This document shows positions 17,401-26,615 of a stretch of DNA of 64,000 bases, in pieces (position 1 is the first letter of the stretch; every line of letters begins with the position of its first letter). The notes under the pieces are model-generated. The model was not told the origin of the DNA, did not search any database, and was given only the letters and a program-made list of their open reading frames with translations. The DNA lies in assembly GCF_001648895.1 (NCBI RefSeq), contig NZ_LXUF01000001.1, forward strand, positions 682,001 to 746,000, in the 5' to 3' direction. The stretch comes from Methylovorus sp. MM2. GTDB taxonomy: Bacteria > Pseudomonadota > Gammaproteobacteria > Burkholderiales > Methylophilaceae. The position numbers were made by a program, and so were the translations under genes.

Positions 17401-18526
17401 ATTCAAAGAAATCCTTTACTTTATCCATCCAGCCCTTATTGCGTGGGCTGTGTTTGCCGGAATCCTGTTGATTGATTTCTTCCATTTCGCGCAATAGCTC
17501 TTTTTGCCGATCTGTAAGCTTGATTGGCGTTTCAACGACCACATGGCACATCAAATCACCATTCTCATTGCCGCGTAACGGTTTGATGCCTTTGCCACGT
17601 AAACGAAATACCGCGCCTGTTTGTGTCTCGGCAGGAATCTTCATTTTTGCATGACCATCTAGTGTCGGAATCTCGATCTCGCCACCCAATGCTGCCGTTG
17701 TGAAGCTGATCGGCATCTCGCAATGCAGGTTGCTGCCTTCACGTTGGAATATCTTGTGTGGTTTTAGATGTACAACGACATATAAGTCACCCGGTGGACC
17801 ACCATTGACCCCAGCTTCGCCTTCGCCCGATAAACGGATACGGTCGCCTTCATCTACACCAGCAGGTATCTTGACTGCCAAGGTCTTGTGTTGCTTGATG
17901 CGGCCAGCACCGGTACATGTGGGGCAGGGCTCTTTCACCATCTTGCCGCTACCATGACATTTCGGGCAGGTCTGCTGTACAGAGAAGAAGCCTTGTTGCA
18001 TGCGCACTTGCCCATGACCACCACAGGTCGTACAAGTGACGGGTTGTGTACCAGGGCGTGCACCTGAACCATGGCATGTCTCACACTCAGACATGACTGG
18101 AATACGGATCTTGCTTTCAGTACCTCTTGCGGCATCTTCCAGCGAGACTTCCATGTTGTAGCGCAAGTCAGCACCACGGTAGACATTCGAGCGACGACCG
18201 CCACCAGCACCCCCACCGCCGAAGATATCACCAAAGATATCGCCGAACGCATCGGAGAAATTACCAAAACCTTGACCACCCGGCCCTGGGCCAGCACTTG
18301 GGTCGACGCCTGCATGACCATATTGATCGAATGCGGAGCGCTTTTGATCGTCAGACAGTATCTCGTAAGCCTCTTTTGCTTCCTTAAAGCTTTCTTCAGC
18401 CTTTGGATTATCCGGGTTACGGTCAGGGTGGTACTTCATCGCAAGTTTGCGATAGGATTTTTTTATGTCTTCACTTGAAGCGTCGCGATTAACGCCCAAA
18501 ACTTCATAGTAGTCGCGTTTTGCCAT
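17399..18526 (-). CDS. dnaJ: Chaperone DnaJ (Hsp40)
   Basis: Co-chaperone that stimulates DnaK ATPase and delivers unfolded substrates. The 375-aa protein has the J domain with HPD at 33-35, a Gly/Phe-rich linker (about 75-110), four CxxCxGxG zinc-binding repeats ([32 protein letters not shown]), and the C-terminal substrate domain. AAAGG precedes the ATG. It lies 119 bases after dnaK, with a stem-loop in between, and I see no sigma-32 promoter of its own, so it probably depends on read-through from dnaK. Confidence 0.96.
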   Translation of the reverse strand: MAKRDYYEVLGVNRDASSEDIKKSYRKLAMKYHPDRNPDNPKAEESFKEAKEAYEILSDDQKRSAFDQYGHAGVDPSAGPGPGGQGFGNFSDAFGDIFGDIFGGGGAGGGRRSNVYRGADLRYNMEVSLEDAARGTESKIRIPVMSECETCHGSGARPGTQPVTCTTCGGHGQVRMQQGFFSVQQTCPKCHGSGKMVKEPCPTCTGAGRIKQHKTLAVKIPAGVDEGDRIRLSGEGEAGVNGGPPGDLYVVVHLKPHKIFQREGSNLHCEMPISFTTAALGGEIEIPTLDGHAKMKIPAETQTGAVFRLRGKGIKPLRGNENGDLMCHVVVETPIKLTDRQKELLREMEEINQQDSGKHSPRNKGWMDKVKDFFE

Positions 18527-18586
18527 TGTTGTGGAGCCTTTAGAAACTCAATGTTCGTTGTTTTGATACTGCGTCGTTTAAGCAGT

Positions 18587-18622
18587 AAAGCACACTGTGT
18601 AAGATTCTACACAGTGCGCTTT
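18587..18622 (-). terminator. Stem-loop between dnaK and dnaJ
   Basis: Two 15-base arms (18587-18601 and 18608-18622, core CACTGTGTA/TACACAGTG) pair with a single A-C mismatch around a six-base loop. Read on the minus strand, it lies just after the dnaK stop. Only three T residues follow, so it is probably a partial attenuator or an mRNA-stabilising 3' structure that sets the DnaK:DnaJ ratio, rather than a full terminator. Confidence 0.6.
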
Positions 18623-18645
18623 ATTTGCATACGTCGATTAAAGAC

Positions 18646-20577
18646 TTATTTCTTGTCGTCTTTGATCTCTTCAAATTCCGCATCAACGATTTCTGCGTCA
18701 ACGGTTTTCTCGCCTTGAGGTTCTGCTTGCGATACATCAGGCTCAGCATTTTCTGCTTGGCTTGCCGCGTAGACTTTTTCGCCCAGCTTTTGAGAAGCTT
18801 CCATCAATGCATTGGTCTTGGCTTCAATCGCGTCTTTGTCTTCACTCTCGATGACATCTTCAACATCCTTGATTGCAGCTTCGATCTTTTCTTTCTCGCC
18901 TGCATCCAATTTGTCACCATGCTCGCCAAGTGATTTTTTCACGCTATGGATCATGCCTTCTGCACCATTGCGTGCATCGACCAATTCACGCAGTTTCTTG
19001 TCATCATCCGCATGCAGAGCTGCATCTTCTTCCATGCGCTTGATCTCTTCTTCAGACAAACCTGAGTTTGCCTTGATCGTGATCTTGTTCTCTTTGCCAG
19101 TGGCTTTGTCTTTTGCAGATACATGCAAGATACCGTTAGCATCGATATCAAAAGTTACTTCGATCTGTGGCATACCACGCTGTGCTGGTGGAATATCGCT
19201 CAGGTTAAATTGACCCAAACTCTTGTTGCCAGCAGCCATCTCGCGTTCACCTTGCAGCACTTGAATCGTCACAGCAGATTGATTATCTTCAGCTGTAGAG
19301 AATACTTGCGATGCCTTGGTTGGGATCGTAGTGTTCTTTTTGATGAGCTTAGTCATCACGCCACCTAATGTTTCGATACCCAATGAAAGCGGTGTTACGT
19401 CCAATAGCAATACGTCTTTCACATCACCTTGTAATACGCCACCTTGAATCGCTGCGCCAACAGCAACAGCTTCGTCAGGATTCACGTCTTTACGTGGCTC
19501 TTTGCCGAAGAAATCTTTTACTTTCTCTTGCACTTTAGGCATACGTGTCTGACCACCAACCAAGATCACGTCTTGAATATCAGCAAGCTTAATACCTGCA
19601 TCTTTCAGGGCAACTTCACAAGGTTTGATCGAGCGTTCGATCAGGTCTTCAACCAAGCTCTCGAATTTTGAGCGTGTGATTTTAACGACCAAGTGCTTAG
19701 GGCCAGTCGCATCTGCTGTGATATATGGCAGATTCACTTCAGTTTGCTGGCTTGAAGATAATTCGATCTTGGCTTTTTCTGCTGCTTCCTTTAGACGTTG
19801 TTTTGCCAACAAGTCATTGCGCAGGTCAAGACCATTTTCTTTCTTGAACTCATCAGCCAAGAAATCGATCAAACGATTATCAAAGTCTTCACCACCAAGG
19901 AATGTGTCACCGTTGGTTGATAGCACTTCGAACTGGTGTTCACCATCTATCTCAGAGATCTCGATGATGGAGATATCGAATGTACCACCGCCCAAGTCAT
20001 AAACGGCAATCGTGCGGTCACCTTCTTGTTTATCTAAACCGAAAGCAAGTGCAGCAGCAGTTGGCTCGTTGATGATACGTTTTACTTCAAGACCAGCGAT
20101 ACGACCAGCATCTTTAGTTGCTTGGCGTTGGCTATCATTGAAATATGCCGGTACCGTAATAACCGCTTCAGTGACTTCTTCACCCAAGTAGTCTTCGGCA
20201 GTCTTCTTCATCTTGCGCAGCACTTCAGCAGAGATTTGTGGCGGTGCCAGCTTCTCGTCACGCACTTCTACCCATGCATCACCGTTATCAGCTTTCGTGA
20301 TAGTGTAAGGCATCAGGCCGATATCTTTTTGCACTTCTTTTTCTTCAAAGCGACGGCCGATCAAACGTTTTACTGCATATAGCGTATTTTTAGGGTTGGT
20401 CACTGCCTGACGTTTTGCCGGAGCACCCGTCAGAATCTCGCCATCATCCTGATAAGCGATAATCGATGGTGTCGTACGTGTGCCTTCAGCATTTTCGATC
20501 ACGCGTGGCTTGCCGCCTTCCATCACTGCAACGCAGGAGTTAGTCGTGCCCAAGTCAATACCAATAATTTTTCCCAT
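18646..20577 (-). CDS. dnaK: Chaperone DnaK (Hsp70)
   Basis: ATP-driven chaperone acting with DnaJ and GrpE. The 643-aa protein has the Hsp70 signatures [11 protein letters not shown] at the N-terminus, the phosphate-2 region [13 protein letters not shown], and the [13 protein letters not shown] region, with the nucleotide-binding domain up to about 385, then the substrate-binding domain and lid. The tail EEIKDDKK is the bacterial counterpart of the eukaryotic EEVD end. GAGGAAG precedes the start. A promoter with a perfect sigma-32 -35 box lies 46-73 bases upstream. Confidence 0.97.
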   Translation of the reverse strand: MGKIIGIDLGTTNSCVAVMEGGKPRVIENAEGTRTTPSIIAYQDDGEILTGAPAKRQAVTNPKNTLYAVKRLIGRRFEEKEVQKDIGLMPYTITKADNGDAWVEVRDEKLAPPQISAEVLRKMKKTAEDYLGEEVTEAVITVPAYFNDSQRQATKDAGRIAGLEVKRIINEPTAAALAFGLDKQEGDRTIAVYDLGGGTFDISIIEISEIDGEHQFEVLSTNGDTFLGGEDFDNRLIDFLADEFKKENGLDLRNDLLAKQRLKEAAEKAKIELSSSQQTEVNLPYITADATGPKHLVVKITRSKFESLVEDLIERSIKPCEVALKDAGIKLADIQDVILVGGQTRMPKVQEKVKDFFGKEPRKDVNPDEAVAVGAAIQGGVLQGDVKDVLLLDVTPLSLGIETLGGVMTKLIKKNTTIPTKASQVFSTAEDNQSAVTIQVLQGEREMAAGNKSLGQFNLSDIPPAQRGMPQIEVTFDIDANGILHVSAKDKATGKENKITIKANSGLSEEEIKRMEEDAALHADDDKKLRELVDARNGAEGMIHSVKKSLGEHGDKLDAGEKEKIEAAIKDVEDVIESEDKDAIEAKTNALMEASQKLGEKVYAASQAENAEPDVSQAEPQGEKTVDAEIVDAEFEEIKDDKK

Positions 20578-20622
20578 AATGTCTTCCTCGTAATTTTTTC
20601 TAAAGTAATACCGATGTTCTGA

Positions 20623-20650
20623 AAGTGGGGATTAGGTTTTATATTTCAAG
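20623..20650 (-). promoter_or_regulatory. Sigma-32 heat-shock promoter of dnaK
   Basis: On the minus strand, CTTGAAA (20650-20644) is an exact match to the sigma-32 -35 consensus. A 13-base spacer leads to CCCCACTT (20630-20623), one mismatch from CCCCATNT. The predicted transcript begins about 40 bases before the dnaK ATG. Confidence 0.85.
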
Positions 20651-20675
20651 CTAATCCATTATTTATTTGTTTTTA

Positions 20676-21197
20676 TTACGCTTTTGCCTTGGCTACCATC
20701 ACAAGTGCAGGGCGCAATACACGATCATTCAGGGTGTAGCCTTTTTGTAATACGCTGATGACGCTATTCGGCTCAACATCGGATTCTACTGTGCTAATGG
20801 CTTGATGTTTGTTCGGATCGAATTTCTCATGTAGCGGGTTAATTTCCACGATATGAAACTTCTCGAACACACTACTTAATTGTTTGACGGTCAGCTCAAC
20901 GCCGTTTTTATAGCTTTCGACAGTCGCCGACTCAACGCTTAATGCTGCATCTAAACTATCTTTTACAGCAAGTAGTTCGCCAGAGAATTTCTCAAGTGCG
21001 AATTTACGCGCTTTATCGATATCATCGGCTGCACGGCGGCGAATGTTCTCGCCTTCCGCTTTTGCGTAAAGTACGGCAGCTTGTTGCTCAGCGATTTGTG
21101 CTTCCAGCTCGGCGAAGCGCTCATCTAATGAGCCGGCAGCACCGCTATGTTCGTTTTCTTCCAGATTGATCTCTGGGTTTTGGTCTTCTTGTTGCAT
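20676..21197 (-). CDS. grpE: Nucleotide exchange factor GrpE
   Basis: Releases ADP from DnaK, completing the chaperone cycle. The protein is 173 aa from ATG 21197 ([15 protein letters not shown]). It has an acidic disordered N-terminus, a long helix (about 35-85, [20 protein letters not shown]...[10 protein letters not shown]), and the C-terminal beta domain with the family signature GVELTVKQL...[15 protein letters not shown]...[22 protein letters not shown]. The frame stays open upstream to about 21614, but that part runs over the sigma-32 promoter and into waaC and is not protein-like. The start used here is 25-33 bases downstream of the predicted transcription start. Confidence 0.95.
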   Translation of the reverse strand: MQQEDQNPEINLEENEHSGAAGSLDERFAELEAQIAEQQAAVLYAKAEGENIRRRAADDIDKARKFALEKFSGELLAVKDSLDAALSVESATVESYKNGVELTVKQLSSVFEKFHIVEINPLHEKFDPNKHQAISTVESDVEPNSVISVLQKGYTLNDRVLRPALVMVAKAKA

Positions 21198-21229
21198 GAC
21201 AATCCCTGTTAATGATGTAACAAAATAAA

Positions 21230-21257
21230 AGATGGGGTTAGTTAAAAGAATTACAAG
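21230..21257 (-). promoter_or_regulatory. Sigma-32 heat-shock promoter of grpE
   Basis: On the minus strand, CTTGTAA (21257-21251; consensus CTTGAAA, one mismatch) and CCCCATCT (21237-21230; exact match to CCCCATNT) are separated by 13 bases. Transcription should start near 21222, about 25 bases before the grpE ATG. Confidence 0.87.
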
Positions 21258-21292
21258 AGCCAAATATATTGGCGTTGACTCAGTCGTTAGCG

Positions 21293-22270
21293 TTATTGAT
21301 TTATAAGCGTTTTTAAGGTGTTTAGTACGAGCTCCGGCGTTGGTATTTGACCTTCTCCGCCGAGATTGATCGCACGGTCGATATGTTGCGCTAATACCCC
21401 CGTTAATGCGGGTTGCGTATCGGTGTAAATAGCTACTGTCGGCAAGTTCAATGCGGCAGCCAAATGGATCAATCCCGTATCCACACCGACTGCTGCTTTT
21501 GCGCCTGCGAGTATCGCTGCGATCTGTTGAATCTTGATTCTTGGCAATACGGTGGCTTTGGGTGCTGATGCTGCGATGATGTTCGCACGATGATGTTCGC
21601 TGTCGTTGCCCCAAGGCAAAAGCAACTGAATACCTTGTGCCGATAAGGTTTTACCTAATGATATCCAGTGTTCGATCGGCCAAAGCTTACTATCGCGACT
21701 TGTAGCATGTAGCCCTACGATATAGTCGCCATCTATCAACTCAGTAATGTGGCTGTTGGTGATCTCGCCAACGCTCAACCCATAATCTGGTGGCGTTTTT
21801 GGTAATGGATAACCTAAAGCAAGAGCGGCGAGTTGACGATTACGGGCAACAGCATGCTGTTCGCGGGGTACAGAGAATGTGTGATGATAAAAGCAAGCGG
21901 ATAAAGATTCACGTGCAGATGCTTTATCTTGCCCATAACGCGGACCATTCGCCATATAACTAATGAAGGCACTTTTGAATAAACCTTGCGTATCTAGTAC
22001 TACATCATAGGTATGCTGCGATAGTTGTTTTTTAAATACCGCAATCTCTTGCCATGTCGATCTATTAAACAATTGCTTGCGCCAACGGCGAATCGCAACA
22101 GGAATCACATGATCAACCTTGCTGTGTAGTCTCGGTATATCTTGAAATCCCTCCTCAACCACCCAATCAATAGAAGTATTGGCAATATTTGCATGAATAT
22201 CGTTAATAACGGGCAGATTGTGGATGACATCCCCCATAGAGGATGTCTTGATGATCAGGATACGCGGCAT
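21293..22270 (-). CDS. waaC: LPS heptosyltransferase I WaaC
   Basis: GT9 glycosyltransferase that adds the first L-glycero-D-manno-heptose to Kdo of the LPS inner core, at the cytoplasmic face of the inner membrane. From ATG 22270 the protein begins [20 protein letters not shown], the typical WaaC start. It continues with [23 protein letters not shown], a [13 protein letters not shown] segment and the [13 protein letters not shown] donor-binding motif. An in-frame ATG seven codons upstream is unlikely. It is divergent from waaG with 52 bases between them. Confidence 0.93.
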   Translation of the reverse strand: MPRILIIKTSSMGDVIHNLPVINDIHANIANTSIDWVVEEGFQDIPRLHSKVDHVIPVAIRRWRKQLFNRSTWQEIAVFKKQLSQHTYDVVLDTQGLFKSAFISYMANGPRYGQDKASARESLSACFYHHTFSVPREQHAVARNRQLAALALGYPLPKTPPDYGLSVGEITNSHITELIDGDYIVGLHATSRDSKLWPIEHWISLGKTLSAQGIQLLLPWGNDSEHHRANIIAASAPKATVLPRIKIQQIAAILAGAKAAVGVDTGLIHLAAALNLPTVAIYTDTQPALTGVLAQHIDRAINLGGEGQIPTPELVLNTLKTLINQ

Positions 22271-22322
22271 AATGCGTATTTTCGCATACAATTAGCGAAT
22301 TATTAGTAGGTAACCTATCAGC

Positions 22323-23489
22323 TTGAAATTCGCTTTTCTCATTTTTAAGTATTTCCCTTTTGGTGGCGTACAGCGCGATATGCTGAGAATCGCATCCGAT
22401 TGTGCTAAAAAAGGGCATCAGGTCACTATCTATACTGGCCAGTGGCGGGGTGATATGCCAGATGCTTCCATCAATGTCGTAATACTGCCTCAACGCGGTA
22501 TATTCAATCATCAACGTCACCAATATTTGATCGACGAAATGCTGGAGCGCGTTCACATCGATAAGCCAGACTTTGTCATAGGGTTTAACCGAATGTTTGG
22601 GTTAGATGCTTATTACGCAGCAGACCCCTGTTTTAAAGAGCGCGCGCATCTTGATCGTTCATGGTGGTATAGACTGGGCGGGCGCTATCGTTTCTTTGCT
22701 GATAGTGAAAGATACGTGATGCGTCAGAAGAGTCATTGCCACATCTTATTACTTTCGCCAATTGAGAAACCTGTATTCAAGCGCTGGTATCACACTGAAG
22801 ACTCACGCTTTCATCAGTTACCACCCAATATCCCTGTAGAACGATTTGCCAATATCGTACGCCAGGATGCACGCTCCCGATTAAGGCACGAGTTCAAGCT
22901 GCCACAAGATGCGAATGTGGTTCTTTTTGTCGGGTCGGCTTTTGTCAGAAAAGGCCTTGATCGTGCTATCGAAGCATTAGCCAAACTGCCTGATGAGATT
23001 AGATCAAAAACCTGGTTGCTCGCTGTTGGTGAGGATGAGCCTGAAGGCATGCGTGATCTTGCTGCAAAGTTAAAAGTCGCCAGTCGCGTGATCGTCACTG
23101 ATGGCCGCACTGATATACCCGAATTAATGATGGGAGCTGATCTGTTAGCCCATCCTGCGCGCTCAGAACTGGCTGGTCTTGTGATCGTAGAGGCTTTGAC
23201 TGCGGGTTTGCCTGTCTTGGTCACTGGCAATTGTGGATATGCTTTTCATGTGGCTGATGCGAAGGCAGGTATCGTGTTGGCTTCTCCATATCAACAGTCA
23301 GACTGCGATGCGGCTTTAATTAAGATGCTTGATCGTCGCTTGTTGGATGAGTTTAGCGATGCGGGGAAACGGTATACCCAAAATATTGCTGATACGACAT
23401 CCCTTACTTATGAGGCGGATTTGATCGAACGATTGGCCGCAGAAAAGAAAATGGCAAAACAGATGGCATCATCAAGCGAGGTAGATTGA
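22323..23489 (+). CDS. waaG: LPS core glucosyltransferase WaaG (GT4)
   Basis: GT4 enzyme that adds the first outer-core hexose (glucose in E. coli) to heptose II. The 388-aa protein has the family start KFAFLIFKYFPFGGVQRDMLRIA, the central FVGSAFVRKGLDRAIEAL, and the EX7E-type motif in ELAGLVIVEALTAGLPVLVT. The start is TTG 22323; its second residue aligns with the conserved FKYFPFGG start of WaaG, and no ATG lies nearby. The upstream sequence has only a weak GTAGG-like site. Its stop overlaps the waaP start by one base. Confidence 0.92.
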   Translation: MKFAFLIFKYFPFGGVQRDMLRIASDCAKKGHQVTIYTGQWRGDMPDASINVVILPQRGIFNHQRHQYLIDEMLERVHIDKPDFVIGFNRMFGLDAYYAADPCFKERAHLDRSWWYRLGGRYRFFADSERYVMRQKSHCHILLLSPIEKPVFKRWYHTEDSRFHQLPPNIPVERFANIVRQDARSRLRHEFKLPQDANVVLFVGSAFVRKGLDRAIEALAKLPDEIRSKTWLLAVGEDEPEGMRDLAAKLKVASRVIVTDGRTDIPELMMGADLLAHPARSELAGLVIVEALTAGLPVLVTGNCGYAFHVADAKAGIVLASPYQQSDCDAALIKMLDRRLLDEFSDAGKRYTQNIADTTSLTYEADLIERLAAEKKMAKQMASSSEVD

Positions 23490-24310
23490 TGTCAGTGAAA
23501 AAAACGGCTCAACGCGAATTCATCGCCCCTGAAATTAAAACTGCGCTGCCTGAAGGCGATACTTTTTCCAAGCTGATGGCGATGGATGGCGAAGTTTTTC
23601 GCGATATGCCGGGTAGAAAAACGATCAAAGTCGATTTGGCGGGCCAGTCTTATTTCATCAAGCAGCATTTCGGCGTGGGCTGGGGCGAGATATTCAAGAA
23701 CTTGACGACATTTCGTTTACCCATCATCGGTGCCGGGACTGAGTGGCAGGCGATCCAGACGTTTGACTCGATAGGTATCCCAACCACGCAAGGGGTCGCT
23801 TATGGCGAGCGTGGCTTTAACCCTGCTACGCAAAAGTCCTTTGTAGTAACCCGTGACCTTGGCGATATCACCTCGCTTGAGGATATTGGGTTTGAGTGGA
23901 AGAAAAATCCTCCCCCCGAAAGCTTTAAGCGAAAGCTGATTCTCGAGGTCGCTAAGATCGCTAGAGCCTTGCATGACAATGGGATGAATCATCGTGATTT
24001 TTATATCTGCCATTTTTGCCTTGATAACCCAAAACTGAATCATGGTGAGATATATCTATACCTTATCGATCTGCACCGGGTGGGTATTCGCGATACGATC
24101 AAGCCGAAGGATCGTATGAAAGATATAGCGGCGCTATATTTCTCGGCAATGGATATCGGTTTGAATACACGTGATTACCTGCGGTTCTTACGCGCATATC
24201 GTCAAAAACCATTACGCGATATTTTTGATGATGAAAAATCTTTCTGGCATAAAGTGCGTGCACGGGCAGATAAACTGTACGTGAAATTTCATGCCAAAAC
24301 ACCTAAGTAA
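23489..24310 (+). CDS. waaP: LPS core heptose(I) kinase WaaP
   Basis: Kinase that phosphorylates heptose I of the inner core, important for outer-membrane stability. From ATG 23489 the protein is 273 aa. It keeps the protein-kinase-like catalytic set: Lys58 (YFIKQH), catalytic loop HRDFYICHF with Asp170, and IDLHR at 193-197. The start overlaps the waaG stop (TGATG), with GAGGT six bases upstream. It heads a run of kinase-like genes. Confidence 0.92.
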   Translation: MSVKKTAQREFIAPEIKTALPEGDTFSKLMAMDGEVFRDMPGRKTIKVDLAGQSYFIKQHFGVGWGEIFKNLTTFRLPIIGAGTEWQAIQTFDSIGIPTTQGVAYGERGFNPATQKSFVVTRDLGDITSLEDIGFEWKKNPPPESFKRKLILEVAKIARALHDNGMNHRDFYICHFCLDNPKLNHGEIYLYLIDLHRVGIRDTIKPKDRMKDIAALYFSAMDIGLNTRDYLRFLRAYRQKPLRDIFDDEKSFWHKVRARADKLYVKFHAKTPK

Positions 24311-24330
24311 ATCTGTGGGAGAATTTTAAG

Positions 24331-25116
24331 GTGACGGTGTATATCGCACCCGATAAAGCGCAGTTATTGGCGGCACATCGGCTGGATAATTTTGATTCTG
24401 TCTGGGATTACCAAGGGGAGTGGTTTGAACCACCTAACCAACGACGTGGTGGATGGAGCGGCGTAAATCGAGTTGCGTTGCCGGAGGCTAATGCAACGGA
24501 TTATGCTGTATTCCTAAAACGTCAGCAGAATCATCAACGGCGTACGGGACGTCATCCTATTGCGGGTGTACCGACATTTTTGCGGGAGTTCAGTATGCTG
24601 CTTTACCTGCAAACACAGGCTGTGCCCGCACCCAAGCCCGTATTCTTCGCTAAAAGAAAAGTGAACAGTGATCAGCAAGCTATCCTGATGACAGAGGCTT
24701 TAACGAATTATTTGCCCCTTAATCAAGTGACGGAGCAAATGTTTGCTAATGGTATGCCTTCCCAGAAAACACAACGTGTACTAATCGATGCTGTCGCTAT
24801 CATGGTGCGTAAGTTGCACGTTGCTGGCGTACAGCATCGCGCACTCTATCCAAAACATATTTTTGTACGCCTAAATGCCGATAAACCAGCTGATGTAGCG
24901 GTGATCGACCTTGAGAAATCACGCATTACGTTTTGGGATTTTTATCGTACGTATATCGATCTTGCTGCTTTGAACCGTCATGCAGTGTTTTGGAGTCGTA
25001 CCAAACGGCTCTATTTTTTCAAGCAATATCTTGGTGTTAAGCGCTTGAATCGCTGGCATAAATTTCTCTGTCGTTTGATCTATAAGCGCTCGCAACGGGG
25101 TTCCACTTGTGCTTAA
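24331..25116 (+). CDS. LPS core kinase-like protein (InaA/WapG type), catalytic Asp replaced
   Basis: A 261-residue member of the Kdo/WaaP kinase-like superfamily. It has an ATP-binding Lys63 (VFLKRQ), a helix with KLHVAGVQHR, the loop HRALYPKHIF at 169-178, and VIDLEKSR at 191-198. In WaaP the residue after HR is the catalytic Asp; here it is Ala. The YPKHIF wording recalls InaA/WapG proteins. It may phosphorylate a core sugar by an altered mechanism or act as a pseudokinase. The start is GTG 24331, with GGGAG nine bases upstream. The last eight bases overlap the next gene. Confidence 0.78.
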   Translation: MTVYIAPDKAQLLAAHRLDNFDSVWDYQGEWFEPPNQRRGGWSGVNRVALPEANATDYAVFLKRQQNHQRRTGRHPIAGVPTFLREFSMLLYLQTQAVPAPKPVFFAKRKVNSDQQAILMTEALTNYLPLNQVTEQMFANGMPSQKTQRVLIDAVAIMVRKLHVAGVQHRALYPKHIFVRLNADKPADVAVIDLEKSRITFWDFYRTYIDLAALNRHAVFWSRTKRLYFFKQYLGVKRLNRWHKFLCRLIYKRSQRGSTCA

Positions 25117-26602
25117 AAAAGATATCAATGCAGATTTGATTGCGTTGTCGCGTACAGGGTTAGGCGAATTCCACCTTGGTCTTGCTGATGGATCTACCCT
25201 GGAATCGTCACGCATCGTTAGGCGGGTGCCCGGGCGGCGTATTGTTTGTTTCGGGCAATGGCGTGGTCAGGCTGTATATGCCAAGATTTTCCTAGGTAAG
25301 AGTGGATACCGTTACGCTGAGCGTGACCTTCAGGGCGTCAAGCTTTTAGAGCAAGCGAAAGTCAATACTCCGGCAGTGCTTTATCATGGGGCTGATGTTG
25401 ACCAGCACACGAAAATCCTTATCTTTGCTGCTGTAGCGCAAAGCCAGAATGCCGAAGATATCTGGCAGACACTGAAAGATGGGCAACGGTTTTTATTGGC
25501 GCAATCGTTGGTTCGTGAGGTTGCCTATCACCACAATGCAGGCATTTTGCAGACGGATTTATACCTGAAGAACTTTCTAGTAGAAGGTGAAAAGATATAT
25601 ACGATCGATGGTGATGCAATTAAGCGTTTACCAAACATATTCACAGATAAATGCGCACTAAGGAATCTTGCTGTATTAATGTCCAAATTTGATGTGTTGG
25701 AATGCGAGGCTTGGTGCCATGAGTTAGTTGCAACGTATTTAAGTGCACGTAAAAAACAGCTTTTGATTGATGAGCGTTCTTTAAAACACGATATATGGTC
25801 TCATCGCCAAGCAGTAGTAAAGGGATATGCCGATAAAAAAGTTTTTCGGCAATGTACCGATGTTTCAGTGAGCAGGACTTTTAAGCGGTTCTTGGCAGTT
25901 TCTAGCAAGTTCTATCATCCGCAATTGTTAGATGCCTTAATCGACCCTGATGCTCTTCTTGAGTCAGCTAATAGCCAAAAGCTGAAAAGTGGAAATACCT
26001 GTACCGTTGCCTTGACCAAAATTGGTGCCGATGAAATCGTCGTTAAACGATACAATATCAAAAGTTTCTGGCATGCATTAGGACGCGCATTCAGGGTCAG
26101 TCGTGCCGCTAAGTCATGGACAAATGCGCACCGTTTGCAGATGTATCGTATCCTTACAGCGCCGCCCATCGCGCTTCTGGAGTGTCGTTTTGGCATTGTT
26201 CGACGGCACGCTTATTTGTTAGCCGAGAATATCGCTGCGCCTGATGTCGCAGAATATTTTTCTGCTGCAGATAGTAGCGCAGAAAGTTGGGCGGATAAAA
26301 AAAATGCAGCCAGAAATATCGCATCGATGTTTTATAAGCTGAATTTGCTTAAAATCACGCATGGTGATTTTAAGGCAACCAACATCAAGATAGTCGGCAA
26401 CGAACCGTTGCTGATCGATCTGGATAGTATGCGTGAGTATCGTTACCGATGGATGTTCGAGCGTCAGCATATACGTGATATACGCCGATTTATGAGAAAC
26501 TGGCAGCATCAGCCGGAGGTTCGGCAATTGCTGTTAGATGCATTTAATGACATATACAAGGATGCCAGATTGTTAACGCTTTCTGGTGTCGCAACAAGGT
26601 AA
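25109..26602 (+). CDS. Double kinase-domain protein of the LPS core locus
   Basis: A 497-aa protein made of two kinase-like lobes in tandem. The first has Lys59 (AVYAKIF), the loop LQTDLYLKNF (Asp150, Asn155) and IDGD (166-169). The second has Lys313 (IVVKRY), the loop THGDFKATNI (Asp420, Asn425) and LIDLDS (435-440). Both keep the catalytic Asp, Asn and metal-binding Asp, so both may be active. A similar large protein (PA5006/WapQ region) occurs in the P. aeruginosa core locus; that comparison is from memory. Its acceptor is unknown, but a core sugar is likely. GTG start at 25109 with GGGG eight bases upstream, overlapping the previous gene. Confidence 0.8.
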   Translation: MLKKDINADLIALSRTGLGEFHLGLADGSTLESSRIVRRVPGRRIVCFGQWRGQAVYAKIFLGKSGYRYAERDLQGVKLLEQAKVNTPAVLYHGADVDQHTKILIFAAVAQSQNAEDIWQTLKDGQRFLLAQSLVREVAYHHNAGILQTDLYLKNFLVEGEKIYTIDGDAIKRLPNIFTDKCALRNLAVLMSKFDVLECEAWCHELVATYLSARKKQLLIDERSLKHDIWSHRQAVVKGYADKKVFRQCTDVSVSRTFKRFLAVSSKFYHPQLLDALIDPDALLESANSQKLKSGNTCTVALTKIGADEIVVKRYNIKSFWHALGRAFRVSRAAKSWTNAHRLQMYRILTAPPIALLECRFGIVRRHAYLLAENIAAPDVAEYFSAADSSAESWADKKNAARNIASMFYKLNLLKITHGDFKATNIKIVGNEPLLIDLDSMREYRYRWMFERQHIRDIRRFMRNWQHQPEVRQLLLDAFNDIYKDARLLTLSGVATR

Positions 26603-26615
26603 GGCGAAAAAAGTA

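Noticed and set aside
21198-21614. The grpE reading frame stays open for another 139 codons upstream
   Set aside because: It crosses the sigma-32 promoter and the 3' end of waaC, has no protein-like composition, and GrpE normally begins at the acidic MQQED segment.
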